From Kazachstania africana CBS 2517 (taxonomy: Eukaryota > Ascomycota > Saccharomycetes > Saccharomycetales > Saccharomycetaceae), in contig NC_018942.1 of NCBI RefSeq assembly GCF_000304475.1, forward strand, positions 930,001 through 994,000: 64,000 nucleotides of DNA. The letters run 5' to 3'. A program made the translations under genes and the position numbers. The first letter of the stretch is position 1. Every line of letters starts with the position of its first letter. Under the pieces are notes generated by a model that worked only from the letters and a program-made list of their open reading frames with translations, had not been told where the DNA came from and made no database searches. Shown one piece after another: positions 1 through 8,948 of the stretch.

Positions 1-168
1 AGACAGTTCCTGTACAGTCGTTTCATTAAGTGGCTTGTTTGTATGGCCATTGCTACCAACAGCAGATGCTTGAAAAACATCAAACGGTAAAAGGAAGTCT
101 GTTCCCAGCAGTAGCATCATGTTCAATGTCAATATAAGTAAAACGAAGGGAAATGTGTTTTTATGCAT
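1..168 (-). CDS. N-terminal fragment of an unrecognised secretory or membrane protein (runs off left edge)
   Basis: On the minus strand an ATG at 168 opens a frame with no stop up to the window edge (56 codons). The ATG has AAA immediately before it, a favourable yeast start context. Residues 6-32 are almost wholly hydrophobic, as in a signal peptide or signal anchor, and an N-glycosylation sequon (N48-E-T) follows. This is the look of a protein entering the secretory pathway. I do not recognise the family. The gene is divergent from the EGO4-like gene. In S. cerevisiae the neighbour at this place is SOL1 (chromosome XIV) or ERS1 (chromosome III), and neither matches what I recall of their N-termini. 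The rest lies outside the window. Confidence 0.5.
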   Translation of the reverse strand, partial: MHKNTFPFVLLILTLNMMLLLGTDFLLPFDVFQASAVGSNGHTNKPLNETTVQELS

Positions 169-948
169 TTTGAAGGAAAAATACCTGTCAGTAGTGAGCA
201 CTGAGGTGCATACAGTAAATACACAACCAAAAAGTACTAGCCAGAACATTTTTGGGGTGCGTGTTCCATGCAATGATATGTGCAAGTTATATGTGACTAC
301 GTGACTTATACTTGCAGCTTCGCAATGTAAAAAAATACTAAGTTTATAGATTATTACAGTTCAGAAAATCAGCCTTCGACGCGATTGCCCGGACTTTTGG
401 TTTTTTAAATTCTTTGGTCGGAATCACAGTCAAGCCCTAATAGAAAGTCGGCCCATTCAGCTGGAAAGTGTCATGGCTCTTTATACAAGGTTCGATTAAA
501 CCCTAGGGTTATTCGGAGAACTGAGCATGGGCCCCGGTGAATCCCACGAACTTGTTTTCTATTAGTTTCACTCAACTTGGGATGTGTGGGATCTGAGCGA
601 TTTCTATCAAATAATTGATTTGTTAACAATTCAATTGTGGAAGGATTGGAATGTAATTTCTTCGAGTCAAAATTCTATACACCAACAATAATAGCTTGAC
701 ATCTATTAAGGATTATTTCTGGGGACCCCTTGGAGTGGAGGGAGTCACTTGGGAGTAATTATCGTGGTATTTCAGGGAGCTAAGTGCTAATTAAGGAACA
801 CAATGTGCAGATCGATCTTGAATACATCTATATATAAAGAAATGTACCTGAATCATTCAATTCGAAAATTTACTTCTAAGTGTTCGAGTTTAAAATATAA
901 TATACAAATATAATTATAATTGACTGATAATTATAATAAAAAAAAAAT
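169..948. other. Divergent intergenic region, left-edge gene / EGO4-like gene
   Basis: A 780-base non-coding stretch between two divergent starts. Positions 360-560 are richer in G+C than the surroundings. A CCCCT (stress-response STRE core) lies at 726-730 within GGGGACCCC. The 3' end before the EGO4-like ATG is A/T-rich. Short open frames here have no codon structure I would trust. No tRNA-like arm was found. Confidence 0.5.
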
Positions 949-1248
949 ATGCGTGGTGACAAAGAGATTGACGAAGTAATTGACATTAGTACCAAGTTAT
1001 TTGAATTAATTCCAAAAACTGTCGGTACGTTAACTTTCGATGAAAATGAACATCTTATTGATACTTCTGGTGTCGGTAGGGAATTAAAAAAGACACATAT
1101 TCAAGATATCTTCAAAAAGGCAAATGAAGGTCTGGGTAAGGTTGGTTACTTTACCTTTTATGATGATCATCATGGATTAACCCATGTATTCAAGCGTCAT
1201 GACGGTAAGACTACAGTTATTTATACCGACGACAAAAAGGAAGAATAA
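949..1248 (+). CDS. EGO4: EGO complex subunit, Ego4/Ego2-like (roadblock fold)
   Basis: Predicted small subunit of the vacuolar EGO (Ragulator-like) complex, which tethers the Gtr1-Gtr2 GTPases to the vacuole and feeds amino-acid signals to TORC1. The 99-residue length is close to S. cerevisiae Ego4 (98). The stretch VGTLTFDENEHLIDTSGVG (residues 25-43) matches the Ego4 pattern VGSLTFDEN..LLDTSGV, and GKVGYFTFYDD resembles GRLGYSVYEDA. The next gene is ARC35, as next to YNR034W-A (EGO4) on S. cerevisiae chromosome XIV. The shorter ohnolog EGO2 lies on chromosome III, so this could equally be the sole descendant of the ancestral EGO2/EGO4 gene. The ATG at 949 follows a run of A residues, a strong yeast context. 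Biochemical role in this species is inferred. Confidence 0.8.
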   Translation: MRGDKEIDEVIDISTKLFELIPKTVGTLTFDENEHLIDTSGVGRELKKTHIQDIFKKANEGLGKVGYFTFYDDHHGLTHVFKRHDGKTTVIYTDDKKEE

Positions 1249-1412
1249 GTATATCAGTAGTTTTTCTGTTTTACAAATGTATTTAATTAAGTGATGTTTT
1301 TAGAAATAACGATTCTATATTATTGTTAATATTAATTTATTTCAATTTGCTTTGTAGACATCAAAATATATATGTAGGAAGATATTTCAAAAAAAAAGTA
1401 CAAAAAATTCAT

Positions 1413-2414
1413 CTAATAAACAACTTTTCTTCCTGTGATCGTTCTCCTGACATGTTGTTCACTGTCAGCATCCTTTGAATCTTCTTCCTCATCAACTTTC
1501 GCTCTGTTCAAAACTTTAACAAATGTATCAACTCTATATCTCATTCTGGAATGCAAATAAGCTTTTGAACACTTGATGTGATAATGGAAATAGCTTCTGA
1601 ATAGAGTCAATTGGACAACTGATTTGAATTTCAATTCATCATTTGCAAAATGACGTGGAAATAATACAAAAGTAATGAATCTTTTACTAGAGCTGATATC
1701 AGTATAATTCGAGTATTCACTCAAGTTTCTTAATTCTAAAGGCGGTTCATGTGAGAAAAGAACTTGTGGAGCAGACTGAATACCACGGTTCCTCTTTCTG
1801 GCGTCTACAAATTCTTGCAAGAACACTTTACCGAGGATCTTATCTGTCTCATCTTGGAAAATGGTCTCAAAAATGACAGTAATACGATCGAACGAAGGTT
1901 TGATAAAGATATTCTCATCATCTCTGTACTCAATCTTGAAAACTGGAGCGTTGTTGTTAATATTATTTAGTTCGTATTCTGTCGTTGGAGCAGGTTGAGA
2001 ACTCAATTTGTTGAATTCTTCGAATGATAAATTGAATGGGAAACTCATGATCATGGTTTTTAGTAATGATGCTTGAACCACAGATTCTTGATCTAATTGC
2101 TTAAGATCGAGTGCTAAAGTATAATTGTAGCCATTTTCAAAATTTGATGGAATTTCGATACCATTGAACTTTGTGAAAGATGACTGAAGATATGAAAGTA
2201 AATCCCCACAATTTACGACACTCGCCCACGCCTTGGTTTTGACACTTAAAAGCAAAGTACTCTTCTCTTCATCTGAGTTAGAAATATGGAATGTTGTGTA
2301 ATCAAAATCGGAGACAATTCTATCTAACGTTAATGGAGTACCATTGTTAACCGCTTCAATGGCCTCAGTCAAGGTCTTTTGGATAAGTAAATTGTGTGGT
2401 TGTAAGTGTAACAT
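1413..2414 (-). CDS. ARC35: Arp2/3 complex subunit Arc35 (ARPC2)
   Basis: ARPC2-type subunit of the Arp2/3 complex, which nucleates branched actin at cortical patches and supports endocytosis. The 333 residues compare with about 342 in S. cerevisiae. The protein opens [15 protein letters not shown], the conserved start of fungal Arc35, and the C-terminal half carries FVLFPRHF and [19 protein letters not shown], the long-helix region that contacts ARPC4 and the mother filament in the family. It sits between the EGO4-like gene and MRPS12, exactly as YNR035C does. The start at 2414 is the family start. The promoter is the 460-base gap to its right. Confidence 0.96.
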   Translation of the reverse strand: MLHLQPHNLLIQKTLTEAIEAVNNGTPLTLDRIVSDFDYTTFHISNSDEEKSTLLLSVKTKAWASVVNCGDLLSYLQSSFTKFNGIEIPSNFENGYNYTLALDLKQLDQESVVQASLLKTMIMSFPFNLSFEEFNKLSSQPAPTTEYELNNINNNAPVFKIEYRDDENIFIKPSFDRITVIFETIFQDETDKILGKVFLQEFVDARKRNRGIQSAPQVLFSHEPPLELRNLSEYSNYTDISSSKRFITFVLFPRHFANDELKFKSVVQLTLFRSYFHYHIKCSKAYLHSRMRYRVDTFVKVLNRAKVDEEEDSKDADSEQHVRRTITGRKVVY

Positions 2415-2874
2415 CTGTGCTCACCTAATCCTTTTTGTTCTTGTATTCAATTGTGTCTAATAAACCCTTGAGTCTCACCTATTACTACCTTTTCAAACAC
2501 TCCTATTCAAACTTTTATTTGCAAAATTCGAAAATTTCGTCAAGCCCCATCAACACACCGCATAGTAAAAATGGAAAGAAAATTAGGTTCTGCTCTTATT
2601 GAGGACTGTATACAATAGTGCTTGTAGCAGCTTGACCGTCACTGGTCTTCTCGTGGCTACTAGCTGTTTGTTGTCACTTCCGCTGTCATATGCAGTTTGC
2701 CTTCCGACGAATGAATGCTTTTGGCGAAGCGTGACGGTTCTGCAATAATATACCATTGAATATATACATGTGTATGGGCTACTGAGAAAATTATTCTTGA
2801 CGAAAACTGACGTCGACAATTTGCAATCTTTATATTATATACAGGAGTGATGGGTCCAAAATTTGGGCACAATA
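2415..2874. other. ARC35 upstream region
   Basis: A 460-base gap between the ARC35 start and the MRPS12 stop (both minus strand). It contains two overlapping short minus-strand open frames (2583-2819 and 2660-2872) with no family resemblance, which I take as chance. No clear regulatory motif recognised. Confidence 0.5.
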
Positions 2875-3327
2875 CTATGAAGTTGGTTTTTTTACACCAT
2901 ATTTGGATCTGGATGAGATTCTGCCCACAACACCTCCCAGATCACTATTTCCTCGAACTAAATGGTATTTCACACCAGGCAAATCTTGACATCTACCACC
3001 TCTAACGAGTACGATACTATGTTCTTGTACGTTATGACCTTCCCCAGGGATATATGCCGAAATTACATTGCCGTTAGAAAGTTTTACTCTACATGCTTTT
3101 CTTTGGGCTGAATTTGGTTTCTTAGGTTTTAGAATCATTGTTCTCAATACGACACCTTTCTTAAATGGGCAGTGTTCCAAATCTGGTGAAGTATTTATCT
3201 TCTTCCGTCTTGGAGGGCCGGCACCTCTCTTTATTTGATTTATAGTGGCTTGAACAACCGAACTTGTGCTGAAAGATCGTAGGTTGGGACTGAAGAGTGC
3301 TTTTAGAAGGCCGACCATTTCCACCAT
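2875..3327 (-). CDS. MRPS12: Mitochondrial small-subunit ribosomal protein uS12m
   Basis: Mitochondrial ribosomal protein of the S12 family, part of the decoding centre of the 37S subunit. The 150 residues compare with 153 in S. cerevisiae. Residues 1-25 form a mitochondrial presequence rich in S, R and hydrophobics. The mature part has [14 protein letters not shown], the signature [20 protein letters not shown] and the C-terminal [14 protein letters not shown], all diagnostic of S12. An in-frame second ATG at 3318 (residue 4) could also be used. Neighbours ARC35 and RSM19 are the same as for YNR036C. Confidence 0.96.
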   Translation of the reverse strand: MVEMVGLLKALFSPNLRSFSTSSVVQATINQIKRGAGPPRRKKINTSPDLEHCPFKKGVVLRTMILKPKKPNSAQRKACRVKLSNGNVISAYIPGEGHNVQEHSIVLVRGGRCQDLPGVKYHLVRGNSDLGGVVGRISSRSKYGVKKPTS

Positions 3328-3550
3328 GGGAGCACACGAGTTTCTTTGCGTCTTCTTTTGTTAATTGTTGATTTATTTATATTATGACTTATTATAAAGG
3401 AGAGAAAGCGAGATTTTGAAGCATTATCATAGTGAATGTCTTTCGAATAAAAAGTTCGAAGGACAATGAAGGTTAGAATATATATATGTGTAATATTATT
3501 TACAGTTATGGAGGATCTTATCATCATTTACAATCACACAGATAGAGTGG

Positions 3551-3820
3551 TTACTTCTTTGTATAAGACAGTCTTTTCCTTGTAAAGGCGAATTCTCCTA
3601 ATTTTCTACCAACCATATCTTCTGTGACTTCGAACGGCACGTATTCTTTACCGTTATGTACTTGAAATTTCAAGCCAACAAACTGTGGCAGGATTGTAGC
3701 GCTCCTAGCGTTGGTTCTGATCGGAGTCCCCTTTGTCATGGCTTCCTTTATTGGCAGTGGAACTATGTTGGGTCCCTTCCATGCAGCTCTAGACAGTAAC
3801 CTCACAGTGGAAAATACCAT
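3551..3820 (-). CDS. RSM19: Mitochondrial small-subunit ribosomal protein uS19m
   Basis: S19-family protein of the mitochondrial 37S ribosomal subunit. From the ATG at 3820 it is 89 residues (S. cerevisiae 91). A longer frame reaches 3853 but begins with TTG; the ATG at 3820 gives [18 protein letters not shown], matching the family N-terminus. Conserved S19 features are [41 protein letters not shown] and [12 protein letters not shown]. Divergent from DBP6 over a 218-base shared promoter. MRPS12 and RSM19 are adjacent and co-oriented, so two parts of the same mitochondrial subunit sit side by side, as in S. cerevisiae. Confidence 0.96.
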   Translation of the reverse strand: MVFSTVRLLSRAAWKGPNIVPLPIKEAMTKGTPIRTNARSATILPQFVGLKFQVHNGKEYVPFEVTEDMVGRKLGEFAFTRKRLSYTKK

Positions 3821-3965
3821 TTCTTCAGAGGAACAATTTAGCAAAGGTGTCAATTAGTGAGTAAAATGACGATGTGAGCTTATCTCATAACGTTGCTACA
3901 GGTAATCATCTTTATGGTTAGTGTTCCTTTTTTGTTTTCTGAACTATCGCGTATTATTATTATCG

Positions 3966-3999
3966 AAAATTTTTATGAAAAAATTTATTGCGATGAGCT
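3966..3999 (+). promoter_or_regulatory. RRPE and PAC elements of the DBP6 promoter
   Basis: GAAAATTTTT at 3966-3975 and TGAAAAAATTT at 3976-3986 resemble the RRPE (Stb3) element. GCGATGAGCT at 3990-3999 is a full PAC element (Dot6/Tod6). They end 39 bases before the DBP6 ATG. Adjacent RRPE and PAC are the known signature of the ribosome-biogenesis regulon. Confidence 0.78.
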
Positions 4000-4038
4000 C
4001 TGATATTATATTAGACTTGAAGGCTGGTCAGGTATACG

Positions 4039-5928
4039 ATGTTTGCTCAACGATTTGACCCTACTAAACTTGCTGTGGTAGATTCTAATGAAGAAAAGCC
4101 TATAAGGAAGGAAGAGAGCCCTCTTGAAAAGGTTATTCCATTAAAGAGATCTAATGAAGTTGAAAGTGAAGATAAAAGTGAAGAAGAAGAAGAGGAAGAA
4201 GTCTATGGTCTCCAGGAGGAGGAAGCAGAAAATGACATTGACATGGAATCTGGTATGTCTTCCTATGAAGAAGCACGTATCGAGGAGGCTACAGAGAAAA
4301 CTGTGAGTGAGCCGGTAACTGGTAAGCATGATTCAGTCTTTTCAAGATTCCAACAAACAATTTCATTACAAGATAGGTTTAAGCCTGATGATCTAGCCCA
4401 GAGCGATGAGGACAATATGTCAGAAGTTGAACAACGCCCATTAGAACAAATACCCCAACCTGCAATTGTCAGAAATCTAGCAACAAATGATAACACCAGC
4501 TTTTCTAGTGACAAGTCTACGGCATGGATGAACTCAACGAAGATTTATTACGACAACTCCATGATTAAACCATATGATACATATGGTTCTCTACTGCAAC
4601 CAAAGCTATTGCAAAATATTAAAAAGTATTTCTCGCAAGAAACATTCCCAATTCAAACAATTCTATTGGATACTATTTTACCTCTGATAAACTTCTCATG
4701 GTCTTCAACCAAGAAAAATTTTACCAGAAGAGTTGGTGATATTCTAGTTAATGCATCAACTGGTTCCGGTAAAACATTAGCATATTCAATTCCTATAATT
4801 CAAACCCTATCGAATCGTAAGATTAATAAATTACGTTGTTTGATTATTGTACCAACAAAGATGTTGATTCATCAAGTCTTTGAAACGCTGCAGAAATTAT
4901 CCAGTGGTACCAGCCTAGTTATAAGTACTTCCAAATTGGAGAACTCTTTAAGAGAAGAGCATTCAAGATTATTACAGGTAGAACCAGATATTTTAATCAT
5001 TACTCCAGGTAGATTAGTAGATCTTTTATCCATGAAGTCTATAAGTCTGAAGAATCTCAAATTTTTAGTACTCGATGAAGCCGACCGATTATTGAATCAG
5101 TCCTTTCAAAACTGGTCAGAAGAATTGCTACATTCCTTAAATAATGACAAATCTCAAGTTGATACTCTACCAGGGAATGTGGTAAAAATGGTGTTTTCTG
5201 CTACCTTAACAACCAATACAGAAAAATTAAATACTTTGAGACTTTACAATCCAAAGCTATTCTTAACTCAATCTGTGAAGTTATACAATTTACCCAAAAA
5301 ATTACAAGAAACTAATATTTGTATTCCAACTGCAAAAAGTTTGTATAAGCCGCTATTTTTACTACATTTACTTAAGAAAAAAGTACAAGAATCTATCGAT
5401 AACAAAATTTTGATATTTGTTAAATCAAATGAAGCATCCTTAAGACTGGCAACTTTACTGAGTGTAATGGCCGAAAAGTTCAACAGCTCTACTAGTCTTT
5501 TGATAAATTCCATTAATTCGAATAACACAAAATCTCAAAATAATAAAATAGTAAATGAATTTGGACAAAACAAAGGAAGCTCTATGCATATTTTGATCAC
5601 AACTGATTTAATGTCTAGAGGTATAGATATTAATAGTATTACAAACGTTATAAATTATGACTTACCGATTTCTTCACAACAGTACGTTCATCGTGTTGGT
5701 AGAACAGCCAGAGCAAACATGGATGGTAATGCTATTAATCTATTAGTGGGTAAAGGTGAGAGGAAATTCTGGAATCAACAGATTGACGAAGATTTGAGTC
5801 GTGATGTTGATGGACACGAAGTAATGGCACTCGAAAGTGACGACCCAACTAATGAAATTGTAGTAATCAATGAAGATGAAGATTCTATCTATAAAGAATG
5901 CCTCTTTGCATTAAAAAGTCAAGTCTGA
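4039..5928 (+). CDS. DBP6: DEAD-box ATP-dependent RNA helicase Dbp6
   Basis: Nucleolar RNA helicase needed for early assembly of the 60S ribosomal subunit, where it works with Npa1, Npa2, Rsa3 and Nop8 in S. cerevisiae. The length of 629 residues equals S. cerevisiae Dbp6. An acidic N-terminal extension (about residues 20-85) precedes the helicase core. Motif I is ASTGSGKT (239-246), Ib TPGRLVD (322-328), motif II DEAD (346-349), motif III SAT (387-389) and motif VI HRVGRTAR (about 551-558), with RGID upstream of it. Divergent from RSM19; convergent with ZRG17, whose stop is only 30 bases away. PAC and RRPE elements just upstream imply ribosome-biogenesis control. Confidence 0.96.
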   Translation: MFAQRFDPTKLAVVDSNEEKPIRKEESPLEKVIPLKRSNEVESEDKSEEEEEEEVYGLQEEEAENDIDMESGMSSYEEARIEEATEKTVSEPVTGKHDSVFSRFQQTISLQDRFKPDDLAQSDEDNMSEVEQRPLEQIPQPAIVRNLATNDNTSFSSDKSTAWMNSTKIYYDNSMIKPYDTYGSLLQPKLLQNIKKYFSQETFPIQTILLDTILPLINFSWSSTKKNFTRRVGDILVNASTGSGKTLAYSIPIIQTLSNRKINKLRCLIIVPTKMLIHQVFETLQKLSSGTSLVISTSKLENSLREEHSRLLQVEPDILIITPGRLVDLLSMKSISLKNLKFLVLDEADRLLNQSFQNWSEELLHSLNNDKSQVDTLPGNVVKMVFSATLTTNTEKLNTLRLYNPKLFLTQSVKLYNLPKKLQETNICIPTAKSLYKPLFLLHLLKKKVQESIDNKILIFVKSNEASLRLATLLSVMAEKFNSSTSLLINSINSNNTKSQNNKIVNEFGQNKGSSMHILITTDLMSRGIDINSITNVINYDLPISSQQYVHRVGRTARANMDGNAINLLVGKGERKFWNQQIDEDLSRDVDGHEVMALESDDPTNEIVVINEDEDSIYKECLFALKSQV

Positions 5929-5958
5929 GAATGACTATATGTATGTAGGTATGTATAA

Positions 5959-7812
5959 CTATAATCTATCAATTTCAATTGTAGTTTCACATGTAGGCAA
6001 TACATTTCTTGCACAGTTATGTATTGCCAGGCGCAGCTTCAGTTCATCATCGTTCGATCCACCCTTTAATGTCACTTTTACCAATATTATGAACAGACTA
6101 AAATTAACTTTGATAATAGTGAGGTCTTCATAATTTAAATCACATCTACTCTTGAATTCCTCAAGGCTTTCGATACTCTCTTTTAAAAACATTTTAACGT
6201 TCGTCGCGTCATTATTGTTGTCCTTATTAATCTGAAAGAGTTCATGTCTATTCGTTTTAGTCAAATCTCTTGAGATAGGTAATGAATTCAATAATTTTTT
6301 ACGATCCTTCGAACTGTCGACATTAATTTCTTCCTCTTCATCTATCAATGGTAAACTACTGGGTAATGCTACTGTTGAGAACCCCATCAGTAATATTGTT
6401 GAAGTCCATTCGACAATTGTGAGCCCATGGATCAAAATAAAAAGTGCGATTAGAACTGTAGCGAAATAATCAGCAAAATCTAACAGAGTTTCAAAAACTG
6501 TTGGATAAAAGAAAAGATAAATGGTGTAGGTTATGGTGATTATGGGGTTTTTTGTTTTCAGTTTGCTATGCTTATTGCTGAAAAATATCTTGAATAATGA
6601 CATCGTGGAAATGAATAAATTTATCGCCAGGAATGAATACCATAGGGAAAAGTTATTCGCAATTAAAGATTGGGGGTCAGCAGCAGCAGATGATGACATG
6701 TGGTGAGAGTGGGGAATTTGTGAATTGATTTCATCATGATTGTCAATTTTAGTGTTTTCCACGAAAAGTACTATTACTTCTTCTAACACATGAAATAACA
6801 AGTCTAAGCCCACAAAACATAAGGAAACAGCTAGCCCAAAACTTAATAATACATCAATTCTGTTCAGGCCAAAGGGTAAAGTAATGGTTGCTGTGAACCA
6901 GACTTCAAACTGAGATAATGTTTCGACACAGATAATTGCAAGGGAACCAATAATGTCATACGTGATGAAATGTGATAATGTTATAAAGTTGCTCCAAGAT
7001 TTGTAATGGCCTATCTGAAAAGTTAAAGAACAAATTATAATCTGTAAAAGAACCAGAGCCAATTGAATGTGCGTCTTTGGCCATGATAAGTTCTGTAAAA
7101 GATCATTAAAATCAGGGATTGGTAATGATTTGGCAATGTTCAATGGTATTTTCACTTCTGGTTCCTGGAAAAAATTCATTGAAACAGAAGAATGCTTATA
7201 TCTATGCCCTTTACGAAAAGAGGTCCTTGTAGTTGTTGAAACAGAGATATTTTGTTGATGTGTTCTCTGATCATTCATTGTGGTGCTAGGAAAGTTAAAC
7301 GGCGATTCTAAGGTTACCGAAGATCTCTTGGATACATGATTGCTTGGAGGTATTATTGCCTCGGATGGTGAGTTTTTAACTGGAGATCTGCTTCTAGAAG
7401 GTGGAGGAGGGAGTTTACTTTCAGGAATATATTTGTACACGCTTCTTCTATGTTCTTTACTGCTAGAAGCATTTGTAGGTATGCTTTCTGTATTACTGTT
7501 ATTGTTCGAATTTCCAAATGTGAAAGAAGGGTTATATATTATACTGGAACTAGAATTGTTTCCCTCTTTGTTGGAGTAAAATGCAGAGTTCGCCCTAGTG
7601 AATGTGGGTGATGCCAGGAATGGTCTCAACTGAGACCCTGATGGGGGTGCCAGATTTAGATCTATTGACGATAAATTGCGGTCTGTATCCATATATGGTG
7701 TAATAAAGACAGCATTTTCTGGAGATCCTGGTATATCATCCTCCTCCTTAATAGCATTCATTGCTGGTGTGGTGGCACCTGAGTGTAACTTCGAATCAGA
7801 AGGATCTTCCAT
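5959..7812 (-). CDS. ZRG17: ER zinc transporter Zrg17 (cation diffusion facilitator)
   Basis: Cation diffusion facilitator that forms a heteromer with Msc2 to bring zinc into the endoplasmic reticulum. From the ATG at 7812 it is 617 residues (S. cerevisiae 605); the longer frame to 7824 begins with TTG. The first 230 residues are polar, low-complexity and Ser/Asn-rich. About residues 250-490 hold six hydrophobic segments, including IQLALVLLQIIICSLTFQIG, with an intervening His-containing loop (NSQIPHSHHMSSS). A soluble domain follows, as usual in this family. Same position as YNR039C. A zinc-response-like site lies upstream (see 7995-8005). Confidence 0.93.
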   Translation of the reverse strand: MEDPSDSKLHSGATTPAMNAIKEEDDIPGSPENAVFITPYMDTDRNLSSIDLNLAPPSGSQLRPFLASPTFTRANSAFYSNKEGNNSSSSIIYNPSFTFGNSNNNSNTESIPTNASSSKEHRRSVYKYIPESKLPPPPSRSRSPVKNSPSEAIIPPSNHVSKRSSVTLESPFNFPSTTMNDQRTHQQNISVSTTTRTSFRKGHRYKHSSVSMNFFQEPEVKIPLNIAKSLPIPDFNDLLQNLSWPKTHIQLALVLLQIIICSLTFQIGHYKSWSNFITLSHFITYDIIGSLAIICVETLSQFEVWFTATITLPFGLNRIDVLLSFGLAVSLCFVGLDLLFHVLEEVIVLFVENTKIDNHDEINSQIPHSHHMSSSAAADPQSLIANNFSLWYSFLAINLFISTMSLFKIFFSNKHSKLKTKNPIITITYTIYLFFYPTVFETLLDFADYFATVLIALFILIHGLTIVEWTSTILLMGFSTVALPSSLPLIDEEEEINVDSSKDRKKLLNSLPISRDLTKTNRHELFQINKDNNNDATNVKMFLKESIESLEEFKSRCDLNYEDLTIIKVNFSLFIILVKVTLKGGSNDDELKLRLAIHNCARNVLPTCETTIEIDRL

Positions 7813-8148
7813 CACTTTGAACAATAGAAAATCTAAAAAAGGTGCTAAGATAGAACTATCGGCTGTTCAGGAAATATTAGAGAACAAAAATCTATAAAAC
7901 TAATACAGCGATGAAACACGTTCCTTAACAATTTGCTTGTTGTAATGCAATGACTTTGTGGCTTTAAGTGCTTGATAACGTCTCGATCTCTATGACCTTT
8001 AAACTTGTATATGTTTTCACTTTTCAGCATCGAGAAATTGGAAACTCGTTGTATGTGATCTCACGGTTATTATCATGTTAACCCAGTGAAGCCTAAAGCC
8101 AGTAATAACCGTCAGGAAAGTCCATTGGTATCAAATGGAATAAGCAGG
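7813..8148. other. Divergent promoter ZRG17 / YNR040W homolog
   Basis: A 336-base shared upstream region. It contains the ZRE-like site (7995-8005) and a five-codon upstream ORF on the plus strand (8075-8089, ATG-TTA-ACC-CAG-TGA) placed 59 bases before the plus-strand gene's ATG. Confidence 0.55.
7995..8005 (-). promoter_or_regulatory. Zap1 zinc-response-like element
   Basis: ACCTTTAAACT matches the zinc-response consensus ACCTTNAAGGT at 9 of 11 positions. It lies 183 bases upstream of the ZRG17 ATG. ZRG17 is a Zap1 target in S. cerevisiae, so the site is plausible although imperfect. Confidence 0.4.
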
Positions 8149-8928
8149 ATGAGCACGAAAATATTCAAGATACTTTCTGAGTTGGCTTCTTTGAATTCGC
8201 CTCAATTGATATACAGTTATAGAATTCGTCCCCTATACAGATTTGGATCTCTAAGTTTATCTGCAGTGCTTCTCACGTATGGGGTTTCGTTTCTGGATGT
8301 TTTCAAGCTATCTGCCACTCAACGTTACAGAGAAAGTGCCTCTAATGAGAAGAGTAATGTTTGGTTAATACTGAAAACATTTGGTCCTATACCATTGGCA
8401 GCACTCCCCTTCATACTTTCAGCTGGTACCCTATACATCTTTTCCAGGGTCGTGACTGGAGTTACATACATCCCACATACGAATAAACCACCGAGCTGTG
8501 AACTGACAAGAAGGTCTGCATTATTTGCACGGCCGATACGAGAGGTTCGACAATTGGGCCATATAACAAGGGCTAAAAATGTCAAAATTTATACAGGTCA
8601 GGGCCCCCAGGGAATAGATGATAAGGCAACATTTTCGTTTTTTTTAATCGACAGAAGTCCCAATTTGAAGAATTTCTTTAGTAGGTTTTACATTCTTCCT
8701 CGTTCAGGTTCAGTCTGGAAATCAGATGGAAGGTTGTTAGTAGCTCTGTTTGGAGAAGATGGTTCAGAGAAGGGTGATGTTGCTGCTCGAAAAATGGATC
8801 ATAAAAGTAACGAAATAATATTCGAAGAAGTACGTAAACTGAATGGGAAGAAAACCTTATTTCATACTCACTCCAAGAAAAAACCTACAGCAGTTAAAAA
8901 TATTGTAAATAAACTTGTAAATAAATAA
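8149..8928 (+). CDS. YNR040W homolog, mitochondrial membrane protein of unknown function
   Basis: Homolog by position and length of S. cerevisiae YNR040W, a mitochondrial protein without an assigned function. From the ATG at 8149 it has 259 residues (S. cerevisiae 256). A frame that extends to 8086 starts with GTG and adds a stretch unlike the family, so I reject it. Visible features are a basic N-terminus, two hydrophobic segments (SLSLSAVLLTYGVSFLDVF and GPIPLAALPFILSAGTLYIF, about residues 30-60 and 80-110), and a basic soluble C-terminal half ending in a Lys-rich tail. Convergent with COQ2, with only 20 bases between stop codons. Function not inferable from sequence. Confidence 0.85.
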   Translation: MSTKIFKILSELASLNSPQLIYSYRIRPLYRFGSLSLSAVLLTYGVSFLDVFKLSATQRYRESASNEKSNVWLILKTFGPIPLAALPFILSAGTLYIFSRVVTGVTYIPHTNKPPSCELTRRSALFARPIREVRQLGHITRAKNVKIYTGQGPQGIDDKATFSFFLIDRSPNLKNFFSRFYILPRSGSVWKSDGRLLVALFGEDGSEKGDVAARKMDHKSNEIIFEEVRKLNGKKTLFHTHSKKKPTAVKNIVNKLVNK

Positions 8929-8948
8929 TTTTATATAAATATCACCCA

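Noticed and set aside
119..304. 61-codon plus-strand frame at the left edge
   Set aside because: It overlaps the minus-strand frame with a better start context and signal-peptide-like N-terminus, and shows no family resemblance.
2583..2872. Two overlapping minus-strand open frames between ARC35 and MRPS12
   Set aside because: No family resemblance, odd composition, and they fall in the ARC35 promoter.
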